DNA of 64,000 nucleotides from Nocardioides sp. NBC_00368 (GTDB lineage Bacteria > Actinomycetota > Actinomycetes > Propionibacteriales > Nocardioidaceae), in assembly GCF_036090055.1 (NCBI RefSeq), contig NZ_CP107970.1, forward strand, positions 2,544,501 to 2,608,500, written 5' to 3'. The notes beneath the pieces were generated by a model that saw only the letters and a program-made list of their open reading frames with translations, was not told the DNA's origin and made no database searches. Positions 59,664-64,000 of this stretch are shown here, piece after piece. Made by a program: the position numbers and the translations under genes. Position 1 is the first letter of the stretch. Each line of letters starts with the position of its first letter.

Positions 59664-62600
59664 TCAGCTGTCCTGGGACGGCGTGGTGTCGCGGCTGGCG
59701 CCACCACGGGTGCGGGTCACGACCTTCGGCGCCGGGGTGGACGCGGTGCCGTTGCTCGTCACCGGCGCCTCGGGCTTGGTCGCGGTCATCACCGCGCCCT
59801 CGCCGGTGCTCACGACCTCGCGGCGGGCGCCGCGGCGCTGCCGGGTGACCACCTTCGGCTTGGAGTCGACCGGCTCGGCCGCGACCGGCTCGGGAGCGGC
59901 GACCGCGGGCTCGGTCGTCTCGGGCTCGGTGGCCTCGACCTCGGCCGCCTCCGGCTCGACTGCCTCGGGCTCGGCCGCCTCGGGCTCGACCGGCGGGGCC
60001 ACGGGAGCGGGCTTCTCCGCCGCCGGCTTCGGCTCGGTGGTCGAGCTGCCGACGACCGCGGCCAGGACCGGGCGGCCGGTCGTCGCGGCCCGACGGGTGC
60101 GGGTGCGCGTGGTGACCTTCGGAGCCTCCGGCTCGGCGGGTGCCACCGCGGGAGCCTCGGCGACCGCCTCGGCCGGGGTCTCGGCCTCGACCGGCTCAGG
60201 CGCCGGGGTCGACGCCTTGGACCGGCGCGAACGCGTCCGCGTCGTCACCTTCGGCGCCTCGACCTGCTCAGGGGCGGTCTCGGCGGACTCCGCGGCTGCG
60301 GCGGGCTCGGCTACCTCGGCGGACTCGGCCACCGAGGTCTCCTCGGGGCTCGCAGCCCTCGACCGGCGCGAGCGGGTGCGGGTCGTGACCTTCGGGGTCT
60401 CGACGGCCTCGGGCTCGCTCGGGGCCACCGCCTCCGCGGGAGTCTCGACGGACTCGGCCGCCGGCTCCTCGGTCTTCTCCGCCTGTCCGGCCATCGCGGC
60501 GAACTCGGCGGGCGACGGCGTCTTGGCCGACTCCTCGGCAGGCTCGGTGCGCTGCTCGCCACCGACCTCGTCGCGGCCCTTGCCACGGCTACCGCGACCG
60601 CCACGGCGGCGCGAGCGCGGCTCGTCGGGGGCGACGCCGGAGGACTTGCCGGCCTCGACCGGATGCTCGTGGATCACGAGGCCACGGCCGCCGCAGGCGT
60701 CGCAGTTCTCCGAGAACGCCTCGAGCAGGCCGGTGCCGATCCGCTTACGCGTCATCTGCACCAGACCCAGCGAGGTGACCTCGGCGACCTGGTGACGCGT
60801 GCGGTCGCGGCCCAGGCACTCGACCAGGCGACGCAGCACCAGGTCACGGTTGGACTCGAGGACCATGTCGATGAAGTCGACGACGATGATGCCGCCGATG
60901 TCGCGCAACCGGAGCTGGCGAACGATCTCCTCCGCAGCCTCGAGGTTGTTCTTGGTGACCGTCTCCTCCAGGTTGCCGCCGGAGCCGGTGAACTTGCCGG
61001 TGTTGACGTCGACGACAGTCATCGCCTCGGTGCGGTCGATGATCAGCGAGCCGCCGGAGGGCAGCCAGACCTTGCGGTCCAGGCCCTTCGCGATCTGCTC
61101 GTCGATGCGGTACGCGGCGAAGGCGTCGGCCTCACCGTCGTACTTCTCCACGCGCTCCTCGAGGTCGGGGGCCACCGACTGGACGTAGTCCTTGACGGTC
61201 TCCCACGACGAGTCACCGGAGATGACCAGCTTGGCGAAGTCCTCGGTGAACAGGTCGCGGACGACCTTCAGGGTGAGGTCGGGCTCGCCGTAGAGCAGCT
61301 GCGGGGCATTGCCGCCCGCACGCTTCTCGATGTCCTCCCAGCGGGCCTTGAGGCGCTCGACGTCGCGGGTCAGCTCCTCCTCGGCGGCACCCTCCGCGGC
61401 GGTGCGTACGATCACGCCGGCCGTGTCGGGGACGATCTCCTTCAGGAGAGTCTTGAGGCGGTTGCGCTCGGTGTCGGGCAGCTTGCGGGAGATGCCGGAG
61501 GTGGTGCCGTCGGGCACGTAGACCAGGAATCGGCCGGCCAGCGAGATCTGCGAGGTCAGGCGGGCGCCCTTGTGGCCGATCGGGTCCTTCGTCACCTGGA
61601 CGAGCACCTTCTGGCCGGAGGTCAGCACCGACTCGATCTTGCGGGGCTGGCCCTCCTTCCAGCCGAGCGAGGCCCAGTTGACCTCACCGGCGTAGAGGAC
61701 CGCGTTGCGGCCCTTGCCGATGTCGATGAACGCGGCCTCCATCGAGGGGAGCACGTTCTGGACGCGGCCGAGGTAGACGTTGCCGATCAGGCTGGTCTGG
61801 CTCTCGCGGGCGACGTAGTGCTCCACGAGGACCTTGTCCTCGAGCACCGCGATCTGGGTCAGGTCCTCGCGCTCGCGGATCACCATGACGCGCTCGACCG
61901 ACTCGCGGCGGGCCAGGAACTCGGCCTCGCTCACGATCGGGGCGCGACGGCGGCCGGCCTCACGGCCCTCGCGGCGGCGCTGCTTCTTCGCCTCCAGGCG
62001 GGTCGAGCCCGACAGCGCGGTGATCTGGTCCTCGCCGGTGCGGCTCTGGCGGACCTTGGTGACGGTGTTCTCCGGGTCGTCGCCGGCCTCACCCGAGGCC
62101 TCGCCCGCGCGGCGGCGACGACGGCGACGGCGCGAGGAGCTGCCGCCCTCGCCCTGCTGGTCGGCGTCGGCGTCCTTCTCGTCGCCCTCGCCCTCGGACT
62201 CCTCGGACTTGTCTTCGGTCTCGGTCGAGTCGGAGCCCTCGGCGTCGCCGTTGGCACCCTTGCGACGGCGGCGGCCGCCACGGCGGCGACGACGACGGCC
62301 GTTGCCGCCGCCCTCACCGTCGTCGGCCGAACTCTCGTCGGACTCGGTGTCGGAGCTGGTGTCGGTGTCGGTGTCGGACTCGACGTCGGTGGCCTCGACC
62401 TCGGTCGACTCCTCCTCGTCAGCCTTCTCCTCGGCCGGGGCGGCGTTGCGTACGTTGCGCCTGCGGGTCCGGGCCGGAGCCTCTTCCTTGGTGGCCTCAG
62501 CGGCGGGCTCGGCGGCCTGCGGCGCGTCCTCGGCGGGCGCCTCGGCGGCGGCCTCGAGCGGCTCCTCGACCGGCTTCGGCTCGGCCGTCTTGCGGGTGCG

Positions 62601-63221
62601 CCGGCGGGTGGTGGTCTTGGTCGGCGCCTGGAACAGGACCGCCGGGGCCGCCGGACCGGCCTGCTCGGCCTCGGTCTCCTCGACCGTCTCGTCGGCGACC
62701 TCCTCCGCGGGGGTCTCCACGGGCGCGGGGGTCTCGACGACCGGGGCGGCAGCCTTCTTGGCAGCCGTCTTCCTCGCCGTGGTCTTCTTGGCGGTGGTCT
62801 TCTTCGCGGCCGTCTTCTTGGCCGGAGCCTCGACGGCCTCGGCGGGGGCCTCGGCCGGAGTCTCGGTAATCTCGGTGGTCTCGGCGACGTCGGTGGTCTC
62901 GACCTCGGCCGGCGCCGGAGCGGCAGCCTTCTTGGTCGTACGCTTCCGGGTGGTCTTCTTCGCCGCGGTCTTCTTGGCGGGGGCCTCGGCGGTCTCACCC
63001 GTCTCGGCGGTCTCCTCGGCAGGGACCTCCACGGCCTCCACGGTCTCCGCCGGCGCCGCGGCAGCCTTCTTGGTCGTACGCTTGCGCGTGGTCTTCTTCG
63101 CCGCGGTCTTCTTCGCGGGAGTGGATTCCGCGGTGGTTTCCGCGGCGTTCGTGTCGGTCACCGGAGTCTGCGGCGTTTCAGCGCCGTTCTCGGTGTTCTC
63201 GACAGTGGTCTCGTCGGCCAT
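59664..63221 (-). CDS. rne: Ribonuclease E/G with long low-complexity N- and C-terminal regions
   Basis: Main endoribonuclease for mRNA decay and rRNA processing. The 1185-residue protein has an N-terminal disordered region (about 1-440) rich in Ala, Lys, Thr and Glu with repeated AKKTAAKKTTRKRTTKKAAA-like blocks, then acidic and poly-Arg tracts. The catalytic core follows: S1 domain (LIGNVYLGRVQNVLPSMEAAFIDIG), the DNase I-like site (DVNTGKFTG, VVDFIDM) and the zinc-link CDACGG. The C-terminus has five basic repeats around VTTRTRSRR. ATG at 63221 has GAGGAG seven bases upstream. Confidence 0.96.
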   Translation of the reverse strand: MADETTVENTENGAETPQTPVTDTNAAETTAESTPAKKTAAKKTTRKRTTKKAAAAPAETVEAVEVPAEETAETGETAEAPAKKTAAKKTTRKRTTKKAAAPAPAEVETTDVAETTEITETPAEAPAEAVEAPAKKTAAKKTTAKKTTARKTAAKKAAAPVVETPAPVETPAEEVADETVEETEAEQAGPAAPAVLFQAPTKTTTRRRTRKTAEPKPVEEPLEAAAEAPAEDAPQAAEPAAEATKEEAPARTRRRNVRNAAPAEEKADEEESTEVEATDVESDTDTDTSSDTESDESSADDGEGGGNGRRRRRRGGRRRRKGANGDAEGSDSTETEDKSEESEGEGDEKDADADQQGEGGSSSRRRRRRRRAGEASGEAGDDPENTVTKVRQSRTGEDQITALSGSTRLEAKKQRRREGREAGRRRAPIVSEAEFLARRESVERVMVIREREDLTQIAVLEDKVLVEHYVARESQTSLIGNVYLGRVQNVLPSMEAAFIDIGKGRNAVLYAGEVNWASLGWKEGQPRKIESVLTSGQKVLVQVTKDPIGHKGARLTSQISLAGRFLVYVPDGTTSGISRKLPDTERNRLKTLLKEIVPDTAGVIVRTAAEGAAEEELTRDVERLKARWEDIEKRAGGNAPQLLYGEPDLTLKVVRDLFTEDFAKLVISGDSSWETVKDYVQSVAPDLEERVEKYDGEADAFAAYRIDEQIAKGLDRKVWLPSGGSLIIDRTEAMTVVDVNTGKFTGSGGNLEETVTKNNLEAAEEIVRQLRLRDIGGIIVVDFIDMVLESNRDLVLRRLVECLGRDRTRHQVAEVTSLGLVQMTRKRIGTGLLEAFSENCDACGGRGLVIHEHPVEAGKSSGVAPDEPRSRRRGGRGSRGKGRDEVGGEQRTEPAEESAKTPSPAEFAAMAGQAEKTEEPAAESVETPAEAVAPSEPEAVETPKVTTRTRSRRSRAASPEETSVAESAEVAEPAAAAESAETAPEQVEAPKVTTRTRSRRSKASTPAPEPVEAETPAEAVAEAPAVAPAEPEAPKVTTRTRTRRAATTGRPVLAAVVGSSTTEPKPAAEKPAPVAPPVEPEAAEPEAVEPEAAEVEATEPETTEPAVAAPEPVAAEPVDSKPKVVTRQRRGARREVVSTGEGAVMTATKPEAPVTSNGTASTPAPKVVTRTRGGASRDTTPSQDS

Positions 63222-63630
63222 GCCGTTCTCCTCATCCAGGACCTTCACAGGTGCCGGATAGTCAGGTGCCGGGAAACGGGCGCTGCGCAGTATCGAACTG
63301 TTCCACGTAGCAGCCGCATCGCGGCGCAAAGCTTGTCAGGGCGGCGGCATCCTCCGCAGCGGTGCGTCACAGGCTGCGGTTCGTCACCTGCCGCGGTCGC
63401 TCGGCCGTCCGGGACCTTCCCGGGCGAGTCGCTCTCACTGACCTGCTAGGCCTGCGTCGCGGTCTGGTGACGACCTACCTCCTGTGTGCCGGAGTGCGCC
63501 CCGGAGGGCCCACGCCGGCGAGGCGTCGTCGGACTGTCCATTCCTCGGGTCGGGCCCGATTGTTTGAGCAGTCGTCTCGGAGTATCGCATACACCCTGTC
63601 AACAGACCGATATCCGGACGCCAACGAAAC
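63222..63630. other. Leader region of rne, no gene seen
   Basis: About 400 bases between rne and the winged-helix gene. Open frames here look like chance frames. Because rne is the only gene reading away from it, it probably contains the rne promoter and a long untranslated leader, the type of place where RNase E controls its own mRNA in E. coli. A TTGACA word (63602-63597, minus strand) and a TGCGATACT extended -10-like word nearby are not at standard spacing. Confidence 0.55.
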
Positions 63631-64000
63631 TCAGGGAAGGGTCGCTTCTTTCATCTGGCGCGACTTGTAGACGTTCACGATCACCACACCGTCGAGCCAC
63701 TCGGTGAGTCGCTCCGCCTCGGTCGCCAGCGCCGCCCGGCCGTCCTCCGCGATGTCGTGGCGCACGATCGGGTGCACGCGGCCGTCGTCGTCCTGCGCCC
63801 AGGCCCCGACGATCCGGCCGTCCCACCAGGCGGTGTTGCCGGCGTTGCCGTTGGAGTCGAAGAGGTACGCCACGTCCTCCGCGTCCAGGTAGAACCCGCG
63901 TTCCCTCCAGCCCATGACGGTGGGATCGAGGGTCGGCAGCAGCGCTGCCCACGGCTCGACCTCGGGCTCCGGCGAGACGGCGATCGGGTCGTCGGGCAGC
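63631..64000 (-). CDS. Winged-helix DNA-binding domain protein, C-terminal part only
   Basis: The last 123 residues of a protein that begins beyond the window. The visible part reads LPDDPIAVSPEPEVEPWAAL, then LPTLDPTVMGWRERGFYLD, DSNGNAGNTAWWDGRIVGAW and ends KSRQMKEATLP. The pattern of a TVMGW-KxR-x-FYL followed by GxxAWWDGRIVGxW is that of the C-terminal region of the family annotated winged helix DNA-binding domain-containing protein (HTH_42/AlkX-like). The internal ATG at 63915 is not the real start. Function unproven. Confidence 0.75.
   Translation of the reverse strand, partial: LPDDPIAVSPEPEVEPWAALLPTLDPTVMGWRERGFYLDAEDVAYLFDSNGNAGNTAWWDGRIVGAWAQDDDGRVHPIVRHDIAEDGRAALATEAERLTEWLDGVVIVNVYKSRQMKEATLP

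Noticed and set aside
59655..63449. A 1264-codon plus-strand open frame opposite rne
   Set aside because: It is the reverse reading of the low-complexity rne gene; its product is Gly/Leu/Arg-rich with no domain, and rne on the other strand has clear catalytic motifs.
63597..63602. TTGACA on the minus strand as the rne -35 box
   Set aside because: No -10 element lies at 16-18 bases; the nearby TGCGATACT is only about 10 bases away, so a standard promoter is not supported.
63362..63670. Plus-strand open frame upstream of rne
   Set aside because: It runs into the end of the winged-helix gene, has no ribosome site or domain, and its composition fits non-coding high-GC sequence.

Overview
The window reads as a chromosomal segment of a high-GC actinobacterium, most likely Nocardioidaceae or a close relative. 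Reasons: dense high-GC coding on both strands, frequent GTG starts, short ATGA/GTGA/TGATG gene overlaps, frequent CGTACG words, and two gene blocks whose order matches actinobacterial genomes I know. These blocks are ilvB-ilvN-ilvC / gatCAB / ligA / short MetE-like gene / mnmA / cysteine desulfurase (comparable to M. tuberculosis Rv3001c-Rv3025c) and rne / rplU / rpmA / obgE / proB. The genus assignment is inference. No rRNA, tRNA, CRISPR array, phage or transposase was seen.

Layout. 1-2.7 kb: ilvB-ilvN-ilvC operon behind an attenuator with a Leu/Ile/Val-rich leader peptide. 2.9-12.2 kb: mostly single genes (deazaflavin-dependent oxidoreductase, prolyl oligopeptidase, AarF kinase, VOC protein, SHOCT protein, acetyltransferase, MFS exporter, PPOX-like protein), then ilvD. 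12.3-21 kb: a phosphotransferase, a Phd/VapC toxin-antitoxin pair, a BNR-repeat protein, a beta-phosphoglucomutase plus GH65 phosphorylase pair, an EamA exporter and an alpha/beta hydrolase. 21.1-26.5 kb: a five-gene overlapping operon under a cobalamin riboswitch. It encodes a complete ECF transporter plus two surface proteins that together look like the two domains of animal intrinsic factor/transcobalamin. 26.6-43.8 kb: GH19-like secreted enzyme, NYN-domain protein, gatCAB, SigE-family sigma factor with a membrane partner, a processive glycosyltransferase, ligA, surface proteins, short MetE-like protein, mnmA and cysteine desulfurase. 43.8-49 kb: ppk2 and accessory genes, with a repeat-rich 560-bp gap. 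49.1-64 kb: proB-obgE, LLM oxidoreductase, rpmA-rplU, a polyol uptake and oxidation cassette on the opposite strand, rne, and the end of a winged-helix protein gene.

Most notable: (1) the riboswitch-controlled 'split transcobalamin' ECF operon; (2) an 87-bp element present twice, each copy sitting exactly between the stop codon of one gene and the start codon of the next with GTGA at both ends, as described for mycobacterial MIRU elements; (3) several large perfect inverted repeats between genes, including a core shared by two sites 24 kb apart; (4) the rne-rplU-rpmA-obgE-proB block interrupted by a polyol cassette and an LLM gene, both on the opposite strand.
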